A stretch of DNA of 54,834 nucleotides from Gemmatimonas phototrophica. Its GTDB lineage: Bacteria; Latescibacterota; UBA2968; UBA8231. Below the pieces are notes generated by a model. That model did not search any database. It was not told where the DNA came from and worked only from the letters and a program-made list of their open reading frames with translations. Every line of letters starts with the position of its first letter. The stretch's first letter is position 1. Made by a program: the position numbers and the translations under genes. The stretch is from NCBI GenBank assembly GCA_945861755.1, contig CAMAVQ010000011.1, positions 1 through 54,834 on the forward strand, written 5' to 3'. Below, piece by piece: positions 1-8,499 of the stretch.

Positions 1-36
1 GTAGTCACCAGGTGGACACCAAGCAGGAGCAGGCAT

Positions 37-62
37 AAAAAAAGCACCTGCCTGGAAGGTGC
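37..62 (-). terminator. Intrinsic terminator after tRNA-Lys
   Basis: Read on the minus strand, a 6-bp GC-rich stem (arms 44-49 and 57-62) is followed directly by seven T residues (37-43). It lies about 40 nt past the 3' end of the tRNA-Lys gene and would end that single-gene transcript. Confidence 0.75.
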
Positions 63-102
63 AACCCATCTCGGCAAGTGCTTTATCTGCTTCAGTTGCA
101 TT

Positions 103-178
<76 letters not shown>

Positions 179-194
179 GATTTTCAGAGGGAAG

Positions 195-224
195 AAAGTA
201 GCGGAAGCGCGCGCCCTTGTCAAG
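195..224 (-). promoter_or_regulatory. Sigma-70-type promoter for tRNA-Lys
   Basis: On the minus strand, TTGACA (219-224) and TACTTT (195-200) are separated by 18 nt. The predicted start lies about 10 nt before the mature tRNA 5' end. It is back to back with the promoter of the TPR-protein gene. Confidence 0.7.
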
Positions 225-272
225 GGAGGCATGCCCGCCGAACACGCGCCCGCCGCCCGAGTCTCCGCTCCC

Positions 273-302
273 TTGACAATTCCCCCTCCTGTGGTGTAAA
301 AT
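273..302 (+). promoter_or_regulatory. Sigma-70-type promoter for the TPR-efp-acc series
   Basis: TTGACA (273-278) and TAAAAT (297-302) are 18 nt apart, about 40 nt before the ATG of the TPR-protein gene. No other convincing promoter is seen before 4894, so this one may drive the TPR gene, efp, accB, accC and gcvH together. Confidence 0.7.
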
Positions 303-341
303 AACCGCTCGCCTCACCTGCTCGTTTCAGCCCCCAAAGTT

Positions 342-1997
342 ATGTTTGACGAATTGGGAAAAGTAGAAAAACTCTACCGCCAACACCCGCAGTCGCCGCT
401 CTTCGCGCGTCTGGCCGATCTGTACCTGCGCCGGGGCAAAGTGGAGCGGGCGCTAGCGCTGTGCCAGGAGGGTTGCCGGCGTTTTCCCCATTACCCGACC
501 GGGTATATAATCCTAGGAAAATGCTACGAAGCCCAGGGGCAGTTGGAGGAAGCCCGCAGCGCCACCGATCAGGCCCTGCGACTAGATCCAGAAAATCCGG
601 CTGGTTTCATGCGCCTCTCCAAGATCTATCAGGACCTGGGCATCGCCACCCTGGCCCTTAAGAGCCTGCAGCAGGCCGCCCGCTTCGATCCGCTCAGCGA
701 CAAATTGGCCGAGCAGGTGGACCGGCTCACCTATGTAGTGCGGGTGGAATCGACGACCGCACCAAACACAACTGAACTTCCCGACGTGCCGCTGACCTCC
801 GCGCCAGTGCCGATGGTGCTCCAGAAAATTGCCCCGCCGCCTGCCGCAGACGAAGGAGCGGACGAGCCCTTTGGTGTCATCCATACCCCCCACGCCGAAG
901 CGCCGGCGGCCACCGAGGAACCAGCCCCGGAAAATCAGGAAGAATTCAGCGCCACCTATGGCCCTCTTGAGGAAGAGAGTCTCGAAGACCTGCTCAAGCG
1001 CAGCGAGGAGGCGATGGCCGAACGGGAGATCAGGGCCGCTGAACGGCCTGCCATCCCGACGACGGCCCCCGCCGCCGCCGAGACCCTCGATTTGCCCATG
1101 GAAGACCGGCTCGAAGCCCTTTTCCGGCGCGGCGACCTCTTCGCCGAACCGGTCGCCGCGCTACCCGAACCGATTGCCCCGCCGGAGCCAGAACCAGAAC
1201 CCATCGCAGCGCCACCGCGCCAACCGGCACCGGCCCTTGACGAGGATCTCTTCGCCCTGGGTGCCGCGCTGATGGCCGGGGATTCCCCCCTGGCAGCTGG
1301 ACCGGAACCACCATCCATCGCTGAGCCGGAACCCAGCGCCCAGCAGGAACCAGCGCCAGAATCCTTAGTTATCCAGGAAGAGGGGCTTTTCTCGCTAGCG
1401 GCACCCGACACCTCGCCCTTCGCCATCGAGCCGGCGGACGAAACACTCGAAGAAGGACTCTTTTCCACCCTTTCCTCGGGTATAGACCTCCCGTCCAACC
1501 TCGCCCTGCCCCCCGGAGAATCCGCCGCCGAACTGCGGCTCGACGACCTGATCGGCGCGCCCGCGCCCCCCGCCCCCTTGCCGGCGGCCCCACCTCAGCC
1601 CGAGGTGGCTTTTCCCCCGGCCCTGGCGGAGACGCCGCCCCCACCACCCGCCGAGGAGAAAGTCCAGACGCCCCCACCCCCGGTACAGCCCGAGGCACTC
1701 AGGCAGCGCCGCGCCGACGATGGGGAGCTGATCCGCCTCTTTCAGGAAATCGAAAACCAGCAGCAGCAAGAACTGGCCAGCCAACCTCCCGCCATCCCCC
1801 AGGGCGGGCTGCTACCGTTAGATAGCAGTGACCCCGAGGGGCGGATCGCCACCGTCACCCTGGCCCAGATCTATTCCAGCCAGGGTTTTGTCGACCGGGC
1901 CGTGGAGACCTACAGAAAAATCCTCGATCAGGATCCCGACAACGAGGAAATCAAGCGCCGCATCGCCGAACTTCAGCAGGGGCGCAAGGCCAGTTGA
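342..1997 (+). CDS. TPR protein with long acidic/proline-rich linker
   Basis: This 551-residue protein has no signal peptide. Residues 1-125 form three to four tetratricopeptide repeats (for example AGFMRLSKIYQDLG). Residues 135-480 are rich in Pro, Ala and Glu and look disordered. Residues 490-545 form a last TPR (VTLAQIYSSQGFVDRAVETY). Two TPR modules joined by a flexible acidic spacer suggest an adaptor or scaffold; no catalytic domain is visible. The gene lies 25 nt before efp and is probably the first gene of that transcript. The ATG at 342 has only a weak Shine-Dalgarno. The TPR call is secure; the role is unknown. Confidence 0.85.
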   Translation: MFDELGKVEKLYRQHPQSPLFARLADLYLRRGKVERALALCQEGCRRFPHYPTGYIILGKCYEAQGQLEEARSATDQALRLDPENPAGFMRLSKIYQDLGIATLALKSLQQAARFDPLSDKLAEQVDRLTYVVRVESTTAPNTTELPDVPLTSAPVPMVLQKIAPPPAADEGADEPFGVIHTPHAEAPAATEEPAPENQEEFSATYGPLEEESLEDLLKRSEEAMAEREIRAAERPAIPTTAPAAAETLDLPMEDRLEALFRRGDLFAEPVAALPEPIAPPEPEPEPIAAPPRQPAPALDEDLFALGAALMAGDSPLAAGPEPPSIAEPEPSAQQEPAPESLVIQEEGLFSLAAPDTSPFAIEPADETLEEGLFSTLSSGIDLPSNLALPPGESAAELRLDDLIGAPAPPAPLPAAPPQPEVAFPPALAETPPPPPAEEKVQTPPPPVQPEALRQRRADDGELIRLFQEIENQQQQELASQPPAIPQGGLLPLDSSDPEGRIATVTLAQIYSSQGFVDRAVETYRKILDQDPDNEEIKRRIAELQQGRKAS

Positions 1998-2022
1998 GAC
2001 CAATTAGGAGAGTAGTGCTAAA

Positions 2023-2580
2023 ATGGCAGACACCTCAGATTTCAGGAACGGCTTCACCATGCTGCTCGACAACGCCCTGGTCTCCATTGTGGAGTTCCAG
2101 CATGTGAAGCCGGGCAAGGGCAGCGCCTTCGTGCGCACCAAACTGAAAAACGTCACGACTGGGGCGGTGCTAGACCGCACCTTTCGCTCGGGCGACAAGA
2201 TGGAAGAAGTGCGCCTGGAAAAGCGCCAGATGCAGTACCTCTATGCCGAGGGCGCAACCTTCCACTTCATGGACACCGAGACCTACGAACAGCTCGCCAT
2301 CCCCTCCAGCCTGGTGGGTGAGGGCGCCGGGTTCCTCAAGGAAAACGAGATGACCTACGTGCTCATCGCCCTAGAAAAACCCATCGGTGTCGAGCTGCCC
2401 AAGTTCGTCGAATTAAAAGTAAGCCAAACCGACCCGGGCATGAGGGGCGACACCGCCACCGGCGCGGTCAAACCCGCCACGCTGGAAACCGGTGCCGTGG
2501 TCAATGTCCCGCTCTTCATCAATCAGGGCGACGTGCTCAGGATCGACACCCGCACCGGCGATTACGTGGAACGCGTCTGA
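2023..2580 (+). CDS. efp: Translation elongation factor P
   Basis: EF-P binds between the ribosomal P and E sites and relieves stalling at polyproline. The 185-residue length and three beta-barrel domains match the family. The domain I loop carries PGKGSAF, putting a lysine at position 32 where many EF-Ps are lysylated or hydroxylated. No epmA/epmB-like modification gene is in the window. The neighbouring TPR protein and the FliG-N-like and RodZ-like proteins contain long proline runs, so EF-P would be needed to translate them. A GAGAG Shine-Dalgarno precedes the ATG. Confidence 0.97.
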   Translation: MADTSDFRNGFTMLLDNALVSIVEFQHVKPGKGSAFVRTKLKNVTTGAVLDRTFRSGDKMEEVRLEKRQMQYLYAEGATFHFMDTETYEQLAIPSSLVGEGAGFLKENEMTYVLIALEKPIGVELPKFVELKVSQTDPGMRGDTATGAVKPATLETGAVVNVPLFINQGDVLRIDTRTGDYVERV

Positions 2581-2614
2581 CCCCCGCGGGGCCCGCTGGC
2601 CCAAGGAGCCGAGA

Positions 2615-3079
2615 GTGGACAAAGCTACATTCAAGGAACTGCTGGAGCTGTTCAAGAGCGGCGAGGCAGAAGAGCTTGAGATCCAGCACAGTTTCTGGCA
2701 TGGCATCCGCATCCGCCTCAGCCGGCGGCGTTCGGTGGGCCAGGTCGCCGAACCCGAGGGCATCCGCCCGCTGCCCCAGCCCCTCGCCTCGGCCGGGGAC
2801 CCGGCGACGTCGGCCTCCGCGGCCCCGGCCAGTGACGGCCTGTACACGGTCCTCGCCCCCATGGTCGGCACCTTCTACCGCTCCCCCTCCCCCGAAGCCG
2901 AGCCCTTTGTCCGCGAAGGGGAGCGGATCAAGCCGGGCCAGACCATCTGCCTCATCGAGGCAATGAAGATCATGAACGAGATCGAAGCCGATCTGGCCGG
3001 CGAGGTCGCCGCGATCCTGGTGGGTGCCGGCGAGCCGGTGGAGTACAACCAGCCCCTGATGAAAATCCGCCCTGCCTGA
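2615..3079 (+). CDS. accB: Acetyl-CoA carboxylase biotin carboxyl carrier protein
   Basis: This 154-residue BCCP carries biotin between the carboxylase and transferase halves of acetyl-CoA carboxylase, for malonyl-CoA and fatty-acid synthesis. Residues 1-40 form the N-terminal oligomerisation helix region, 41-75 a Pro/Ala linker, and 78-152 the biotinyl domain with EAMKIMNEI, where Lys118 is the biotinylation site. The start is GTG at 2615, supported by AAGGAG six nt upstream; a longer in-frame ORF runs back into efp and has no such signal. It lies 14 nt before accC, the usual order. Confidence 0.95.
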   Translation: MDKATFKELLELFKSGEAEELEIQHSFWHGIRIRLSRRRSVGQVAEPEGIRPLPQPLASAGDPATSASAAPASDGLYTVLAPMVGTFYRSPSPEAEPFVREGERIKPGQTICLIEAMKIMNEIEADLAGEVAAILVGAGEPVEYNQPLMKIRPA

Positions 3080-3093
3080 GAGGGGAAGACACC

Positions 3094-4443
3094 TTGTTCG
3101 CCAAAATCCTCGTCGCCGACCGCGGTGAAATCGCCCTGCGCGTCATCCGCGCCTGCCAGGAAATGGGCATCGAAACGGTGGCCGTACACTCCGAGGCCGA
3201 CACCAACTCCATGCACGTGCGCCTGGCCGACGAGGACGTGTGTATCGGACCGCCCGCCGGCGAGGCCAGCTACCGCAATTTCGCCAACATCATCAGCGCC
3301 GCCGAGCTGACCAACGCCGACGCCATCCACCCCGGGTACGGGCCGCTGGCCGAAAACGCCGATTTCGCTGAGCTGTGCCAGACCTGCGGCATCAAGTTCA
3401 TCGGACCGCCGGTGGAGGCCATCCGCAAGATGGGCGACAAGGCCGTAGCCCGCCAGAGCGTCGCCCAGGCCGGGGTGCCGGTGATTCCCGGCAGCGAGGG
3501 CGAACTGCAATCGCTGGCCCAGGCCAGGGAGCTGTCCGCCGAAGTGGGCTTTCCCCTGCGCCTCAAGGCCGCCGCTGGCGGCGGCGGGCGCGGCATGCGG
3601 GTGGTGCGCTCCCTTGAAGAGTTGGAGGAGGCCTGGAACATGGCCCGCCTGGAGGCGCGCAGCGCCTTCAACAGCGATGTACTGTACATGGAACACTCAG
3701 TGGAACGGGCCCGCCACATCGAGATCCAGGTCCTGGGCGACGAACACGGCAACCTGCTCCATCTGGGGGAGCGCGAATGCTCCATCCAGCGGCGGCACCA
3801 GAAGCTGGTCGAGGAAAGTCCTTCGCCTATCGTCGACGAAGACCTGCGCCGGCGCCTGGGTGAGGCGGCCCTGGCCGGGGCCCGCAGTGTGGGCTATCAC
3901 AGCGCCGGCACCGTCGAGTTCCTGGTCGATGCCCAGCACCGCTTCTTCTTCATCGAAATGAATACCCGCATCCAAGTGGAGCATCCGGTCACCGAAATGG
4001 TCACCGGCATCGACCTGGTCAAGGCCCAGATCCGGGTGGCCACCGGCGAGCCCCTGCCCTGGAAGCAGGAAGACATTTGCCCCCGGGGCCACGCCATCGA
4101 ATGCCGGATCAACGCCGAGGACCCGGCCCGCAATTTTATGCCCTCGGCCGGCACCCTCTCGGCCCTGCACTTGCCCGGCGGTCCGGGGGTGCGCATCGAC
4201 AGCCACATCTACCAGGGTTACCAGGTGCCCCCCTATTACGATTCACTGCTGGCCAAGGTGATCGCCTACGGCAACAACCGCGAGGAAAGCCTGGCCCGCA
4301 TGCGGCGGGTGCTGCGGGAGTTCACCATCGAAGGGGTGTCCACCACGCTGCCCTTTCACCGCGCTTTACTACAAGACCCCGGGTTCATCGCCGGCGAGTT
4401 CGACACCGAATACGTGGGGCGCACCCCACTGGTACTGGCCTGA
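3094..4443 (+). CDS. accC: Acetyl-CoA carboxylase, biotin carboxylase subunit
   Basis: This 449-residue ATP-grasp enzyme carboxylates BCCP-biotin using ATP and bicarbonate. Visible motifs are the N-terminal FAKILVADRGEIALR, the glycine-rich loop KAAAGGGGRGMRVV (about 168-181), HIEIQVLGD, the RRHQKLVEE segment and MNTRIQVEHPVTEMVTG near the active site. Length and order match AccC rather than pyruvate or propionyl-CoA carboxylase. The start is TTG at 3094 with GAGGGGAAG upstream. Small departures are HPGYGPLAEN, where GFLSEN is usual, and PLRLKAAAG, where PVIIKAAAG is usual. The transferase genes accA/accD are not in the window. Confidence 0.96.
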   Translation: MFAKILVADRGEIALRVIRACQEMGIETVAVHSEADTNSMHVRLADEDVCIGPPAGEASYRNFANIISAAELTNADAIHPGYGPLAENADFAELCQTCGIKFIGPPVEAIRKMGDKAVARQSVAQAGVPVIPGSEGELQSLAQARELSAEVGFPLRLKAAAGGGGRGMRVVRSLEELEEAWNMARLEARSAFNSDVLYMEHSVERARHIEIQVLGDEHGNLLHLGERECSIQRRHQKLVEESPSPIVDEDLRRRLGEAALAGARSVGYHSAGTVEFLVDAQHRFFFIEMNTRIQVEHPVTEMVTGIDLVKAQIRVATGEPLPWKQEDICPRGHAIECRINAEDPARNFMPSAGTLSALHLPGGPGVRIDSHIYQGYQVPPYYDSLLAKVIAYGNNREESLARMRRVLREFTIEGVSTTLPFHRALLQDPGFIAGEFDTEYVGRTPLVLA

Positions 4444-4474
4444 AGAGCATCGGCCCGCGAAAGGAGAAAAACTC

Positions 4475-4870
4475 ATGGCCACAAACAACGAAATCCCGGA
4501 AGAGCTCAAGTACTCCGAAAACCACGAATGGCTGGACCTGGACGGCGAAACCGGGACCGTCGGCATCACCGACTACGCCCAATCCCAACTGGGCGATATC
4601 GTCTTCGTGGAATTACCCGAGGTGGGCCAGCAGCTAGAAAAAGGCCAGATCTTCGGCACCATCGAGGCGGTCAAAACCGTGGCCGAGGTCTACGCCCCGG
4701 TCTCCGGCAAGGTGGTGGAGATCAACGTCGTCGTCCAGGAGGGCGCCGAGGTGATCAACTCCGAGCCCTACGGTGCCGGCTGGCTGATCAAGATCCATCT
4801 GGCCGACCCCAAGGAACTGTCCCAACTCCTGAGCCCCAGCGACTATGCCGGCCTGATCGCCGGTCTGTGA
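4475..4870 (+). CDS. gcvH: Glycine cleavage system H protein (lipoyl carrier)
   Basis: This 131-residue GcvH has the lipoyl-domain motif IEAVKTVAEVYAPVSG, with Lys67 as the lipoylation site, and the family N-terminus YSENHEWL. In the glycine cleavage system it carries the aminomethyl group between P, T and L proteins, and in some bacteria it also relays lipoate to other complexes. No gcvT, gcvP or lpd gene is nearby; it lies instead 31 nt downstream of accC. Its ATG is preceded by AAAGGAG. The family is certain; which partners it uses here is open. Confidence 0.93.
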   Translation: MATNNEIPEELKYSENHEWLDLDGETGTVGITDYAQSQLGDIVFVELPEVGQQLEKGQIFGTIEAVKTVAEVYAPVSGKVVEINVVVQEGAEVINSEPYGAGWLIKIHLADPKELSQLLSPSDYAGLIAGL

Positions 4871-4893
4871 ACCCCGCCCCCAACTACCCCATC

Positions 4894-4923
4894 TTGACTT
4901 AACCCCCTAAGGTTCCATAATAT
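4894..4923 (+). promoter_or_regulatory. Sigma-70-type promoter before the HNH-scp series
   Basis: TTGACT (4894-4899) and TAATAT (4918-4923) are 18 nt apart, in the short AT-richer gap after gcvH. It probably starts the transcript for the HNH nuclease, scpA, scpB, the pseudouridine synthase and cmk, which overlap or abut. Confidence 0.7.
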
Positions 4924-4991
4924 AGTTGTTCCATTTGGCCCTTCCCTAGGACGTCGCCTGCCCCTTTTTCATTCGATGAGGAGCTGTCGTC

Positions 4992-5495
4992 TTGTGGAGC
5001 AAGAATGTCCTGGTGCTTAACCAGAACTATGAGCCGCTGAGTGTGTGCAGCGTGCGCCGGGCCTTGGTGCTGATCTTTCGCGGCAAGGCGCACCCCGTTG
5101 AGTTAGGCGAGGGCGTGGTGCGGGCGGTTTCCCGCGCCTTTCCCATCCCCAGTGTGGTGCGCCTAGAACGCTATATCCACTCCCCGCGACGCCGCGTGGT
5201 GCTGTCCAAGCGCAACATCCTCAAGCGGGACAACCACGAATGCCAGTACTGTGGGTCCAAGGACAAGAAGATGACCCTGGACCACATCGTGCCGCGCAAG
5301 CTGGGCGGCCCGGAGAGCTGGGAAAACCTGGTCTGCGCCTGTGTCTCCTGTAATGCCAGAAAGGGGGACCAGCGCCCCGAGCAGGCGGGTCTGGCGCTGC
5401 GGCGCCAGCCCAAGCGGCCAAACAATGTGAGCTTCATCCGCAACTTCATCGGCATCAGCGATCACCGCTGGAAGCCCTATTTGTTCGTCGATTGA
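4992..5495 (+). CDS. HNH endonuclease family protein
   Basis: This 167-residue protein has an N-terminal segment (VLVLNQNYEPLSV) typical of a widespread single-domain HNH family, then a Zn-binding HNH core at about 80-130: CQYCG, TLDHIVPRKLGG, ENLVCACVSCNARKG. The DHI histidine is the expected catalytic base and the two CxxC pairs bind structural zinc. Members are found across many phyla beside housekeeping genes, and their substrate is mostly unknown. The start is TTG at 4992 with GAGGAG about 9 nt upstream. The next gene, scpA, begins a few bases after its stop, so co-expression with chromosome-segregation genes is likely. Confidence 0.88.
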   Translation: MWSKNVLVLNQNYEPLSVCSVRRALVLIFRGKAHPVELGEGVVRAVSRAFPIPSVVRLERYIHSPRRRVVLSKRNILKRDNHECQYCGSKDKKMTLDHIVPRKLGGPESWENLVCACVSCNARKGDQRPEQAGLALRRQPKRPNNVSFIRNFIGISDHRWKPYLFVD

Positions 5496-5500
5496 GGTCT

Positions 5501-6298
5501 ATGGAGGCAGTGGGAGACGAAGAGCGCGTCCTGGACAGCAGCGTCTACGGGGTCAAACTAGAGGTTTTCGAAGGCCCCCTCGACCTCCTGCTCTACCTGA
5601 TCCACAAAGACGAGCTCGACATCTACGACATCCCGGTGGCCCGCATCACCGCCCAGTACCTGGCCTTCCTCGAGCAGCTCCATCACCTCGACCTGGAACA
5701 GGCCGGCGGTTTCATCCTGATGGCCGCCACCTTGATGCGCATCAAGGTGCAAATGCTGCTGCCGCGCGAGGAGATGCCCGCCGAGGAGGAGGGCTTCGAC
5801 CCGCGCGCCGACCTGGTGCGCCACCTGCTCGAGTACCAGCAGTTCAAGGAAGTTTCCGAGTGGCTCGACGACCAGCGGGCAGCCAGGCACGACATCTTCC
5901 TGCGCCAGTCCGGGCTAGGCGAAGGCGAAGCGGGCGTCGACCTGCATCCGGTCTCCCTCTTCGACCTGCTCAAGGCCTACCAATACCTCGTCAGCCAGGT
6001 CCCCGCCGAGACGATCCACCGCATCGTCGAGGCCCGGGTCTCGGTGGAGGCCTGCATCGCCCAGGTGCTCGAATTGCTTGAGCAGCAGGAGCGGTTGCGT
6101 TTTTTCGATCTGGTCCACGGGCAGGGCAGGACCACCCTGGTGGCCACCTTTATGGCTCTGCTCGAGCTCTTGCGGCAGCAGCGTATCCACGTGCAGCAGG
6201 CCCAGCCCTTCGAGGAGATCTGGATCGAGCGGCGGCAGACTGGCATGGCCCTGCCCGAAGAAAGCCTTGAATCAAACGCCCTGGAAGAGGTCCCTTGA
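5501..6298 (+). CDS. scpA: Segregation and condensation protein A
   Basis: ScpA is the kleisin that bridges the SMC heads and, with ScpB, compacts and segregates the chromosome. The 265-residue protein shows the conserved N-terminal FEGPLDLLLYLIHKDELDIYDIP and a C-terminal winged-helix segment (VATFMALLELLRQQRI). I chose ATG 5501, which has GAGG four nt upstream; a TTG at 5492, inside the stop of the previous gene, is possible but has no ribosome-binding site. It overlaps scpB by 4 bases. No smc gene is in the window. Confidence 0.95.
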   Translation: MEAVGDEERVLDSSVYGVKLEVFEGPLDLLLYLIHKDELDIYDIPVARITAQYLAFLEQLHHLDLEQAGGFILMAATLMRIKVQMLLPREEMPAEEEGFDPRADLVRHLLEYQQFKEVSEWLDDQRAARHDIFLRQSGLGEGEAGVDLHPVSLFDLLKAYQYLVSQVPAETIHRIVEARVSVEACIAQVLELLEQQERLRFFDLVHGQGRTTLVATFMALLELLRQQRIHVQQAQPFEEIWIERRQTGMALPEESLESNALEEVP

Positions 6299-7035
6299 GC
6301 GAAGCAAGCGACACCGAGGAAGAGCGGCTGGCCCCCGAAAACCTCCGCCTGATCATCGAGGCGGTCCTGGTCAGCGCCGACGCCCCGGTCACCCCGGGGC
6401 GGTTGCTGGCCCTCTTCGACGGCCTCAACGGCCGTCACCTACGCGAGGCCATCGACGCCCTCAAGGCCCAATACGAAGCCAACGGCAATGCCTTCACGGT
6501 CACCGAAGTGGCCGGCGGTTTCCAGCTGGCCACCCGCCAGGAGTACGGTGCCTGGCTGCGCAAGTTTCACGACCGCAACCCGGTGCGGCTCTCCCAGGCG
6601 GCCCTGGAGACCCTGGCTATCGTCGCCTTCAAGCAGCCCATCACCCGCGCCGAACTGGACACCGTGCGCGGGGTCAATTCCGGCGGCGTCCTGCACACCC
6701 TGATGGAACTGAACATGATCCGCCTGACCGGCCGTTCGGAGGCGGTGGGCAAACCCATGCTCTTCGGCACCACCAAGGAATTCTTGATCCATTTTGGTCT
6801 CAGGAGCCTGGCCGACCTGCCCAAACCCAAGGAACTCCAAGAACTGCTGGCCGCCGGCGAAGAACTGGCCCACGCCAGAGAGCTGGCTGCCGGCGGCGAG
6901 GAAACCCGGGCCACCCTGACGGTCGACGAGATCCTGGCCACCCCTGAGGCGGAAATACAGCCCGACACTCCTGCGGCGCCGAAAGCAGAAGATGAAACAC
7001 GTCCCGCCCCAGAAGAAGCGTCCCCACACGCCTGA
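6295..7035 (+). CDS. scpB: Segregation and condensation protein B
   Basis: This 246-residue ScpB has two winged-helix domains (about 14-170) that dimerise and bind ScpA in the SMC complex. Diagnostic segments are LRLIIEAVLVSADAPV, RLSQAALETLAIVAFKQPIT and the family signature GVLHTLMELNMIRLTGRSE with KPMLFGTTKEFL. The last 60 residues are acidic and low complexity. It starts with TTG in a TTGA overlap with the scpA stop, implying translational coupling. Its 3' end overlaps the next gene by 44 bases. Confidence 0.95.
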   Translation: MSEASDTEEERLAPENLRLIIEAVLVSADAPVTPGRLLALFDGLNGRHLREAIDALKAQYEANGNAFTVTEVAGGFQLATRQEYGAWLRKFHDRNPVRLSQAALETLAIVAFKQPITRAELDTVRGVNSGGVLHTLMELNMIRLTGRSEAVGKPMLFGTTKEFLIHFGLRSLADLPKPKELQELLAAGEELAHARELAAGGEETRATLTVDEILATPEAEIQPDTPAAPKAEDETRPAPEEASPHA

Positions 7036-7786
7036 AGCCGAAACCCAGGACGGGCGGATGCGCCTCAACCGCTTCCTGGCCCGGTCCGGGGTGGCCTCGC
7101 GGCGCAAGAGTGATGACCTGATCCTCGCCGGGGCCGTGCGGGTTAACGGCGAAGTCGTGGCCGAGCTGGGATGCACTGTTGCCGTCGACGAGGACCGGGT
7201 GGAAGTGGGGGGCCGGCGGGTGTGCCTGCCCACAGGCTTTGAATACATTTTGCTCTACAAGCCGCACGGCTGCCTGGTTACCCGCCACGACACCCATGGC
7301 CGCCCCACGGTCTTCGACCAGATCGACGTGCTGCGCCCCGGGACGGTGGCGGTGGGCCGCCTGGACCAAGATACCACCGGGGTGTTGCTGCTGACCGACG
7401 ACGGCGACCTGGCCTTTCGCCTGCTCCATCCCAGCCGCCAGGTCGAGAAACGCTACGAAGCCCTGGTGGCCGGCAAACCAGATGCCACCGACCTGCTGGC
7501 CCTGCGCAAGGGTGTGGAACTGGACGACGGCCCCACCTCCCCGGCCCAGGTGCGGCTGCGCGGGGGCGACGAACACGAGGCGCGGCTGGAGATCAGCATC
7601 CATGAGGGCCGCAAAAGACAGGTGCGGCGTATGTGTTCGGCGGTGGGGCATCCGGTCAAACGCCTCAAGCGCATCACCTTTGCCGGCCTGGGGGTGAGTG
7701 GCCTCAAGCCGGGGCAGTGGCGTCGGCTGACGCCGGAAGAAGTGCGCGCCCTGCGGACCCGCGCCGGCCTGGGGGGAGCGCCCTGA
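6992..7786 (+). CDS. rRNA pseudouridine synthase, RsuA/RluB family
   Basis: This 264-residue protein has a basic N-terminal tail, an S4 RNA-binding domain (about 22-70, MRLNRFLARSGVASRRKSD) and a pseudouridine synthase domain. The latter contains GRLDQDTTGVLLLT, whose Asp is the catalytic nucleophile, and the RQVRRMCSAVGHPVKRL signature of the RsuA/RluB/RluE/RluF group. It likely modifies 23S rRNA (RluB-like) or 16S rRNA (RsuA-like); the sequence alone does not settle which. The scpB-rluB-cmk order is common in bacteria. The ATG at 6992 lies inside the scpB reading frame. Confidence 0.93.
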   Translation: MKHVPPQKKRPHTPEAETQDGRMRLNRFLARSGVASRRKSDDLILAGAVRVNGEVVAELGCTVAVDEDRVEVGGRRVCLPTGFEYILLYKPHGCLVTRHDTHGRPTVFDQIDVLRPGTVAVGRLDQDTTGVLLLTDDGDLAFRLLHPSRQVEKRYEALVAGKPDATDLLALRKGVELDDGPTSPAQVRLRGGDEHEARLEISIHEGRKRQVRRMCSAVGHPVKRLKRITFAGLGVSGLKPGQWRRLTPEEVRALRTRAGLGGAP

Positions 7787-8448
7787 TGGGACGGGGCATT
7801 GTCATCGCCATCGATGGGGTGGTCAGCGCCGGTAAAAGCACCACCGCGCGCCTGCTGGCCCGCCAACTGGGTTACCGCCACCTCGACACCGGGGCCATGT
7901 ACCGGGCCCTGACTCTGGCCGCGCAGCGGGCCCAGGTGGCGCCGGTGGCCGACGCGGCCCTCGAGGCCCTGCTGAGCCGGCTGCGCATCGACCTGGAACC
8001 CGAGGGCCGGGTACTGCTCGACGGCGAGGATGTGAGCGAAGCCATCCGCCAGCCCGAGATCAGCCGCGCGGTGGGCGCCTACGCCGACCTGCCCCTGGTG
8101 CGCCGCGCCATGGTCGGGCAGCAGCAGCGCCTGGGGGCGGCCGGCAGCGTGGTGGCCGAAGGGCGCGACATGGCCAGCGCGGTTTTTCCGCAGGCGGAAT
8201 TGAAGATTCGCCTGGTGGCCGACCTCGAAGAGCGGGCCCGCCGGCGTTTTAGCGAATTGCGCACCAAGGGCTTGGCCATCTCCCTGGAGCAGGTGGGCGC
8301 CGATATCCGCCGGCGCGACCAACAGGACTTGGAGCGCGACTATGGAGCCAGCAGCCCCACCGGGGTACTGGAAGTGGACACCACCGCCCTGAGCATCGAA
8401 GAACAGGTAGCACACCTCGCCGCCCTGGCTCGCCGGGCCGGCGCCTGA
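7786..8448 (+). CDS. cmk: Cytidylate kinase
   Basis: This 220-residue enzyme phosphorylates CMP and dCMP. The P-loop is GVVSAGKST (about 11-19), followed by the CMP-binding LDTGAMYRALT, and later VVAEGRDMASAVFP and RRFSELRTKG. All are characteristic of bacterial Cmk, although the P-loop GVVSAGKS departs from the usual GPAGSGKS. The ATG at 7786 overlaps the preceding TGA by one base. A longer in-frame ORF runs back through the pseudouridine synthase and is not the real start. The cmk-rpsA order is widely conserved. Confidence 0.95.
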   Translation: MGRGIVIAIDGVVSAGKSTTARLLARQLGYRHLDTGAMYRALTLAAQRAQVAPVADAALEALLSRLRIDLEPEGRVLLDGEDVSEAIRQPEISRAVGAYADLPLVRRAMVGQQQRLGAAGSVVAEGRDMASAVFPQAELKIRLVADLEERARRRFSELRTKGLAISLEQVGADIRRRDQQDLERDYGASSPTGVLEVDTTALSIEEQVAHLAALARRAGA

Positions 8449-8499
8449 TGGAGTGACTTAACCAGCAGTAGGTCAACAGCCGTTTCACCGCGCCAAACC

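Noticed and set aside
4992-5495. HNH protein as a homing or restriction endonuclease
   Set aside because: There is no intron, intein or methylase nearby; it matches a widespread single-domain family located in a housekeeping operon.
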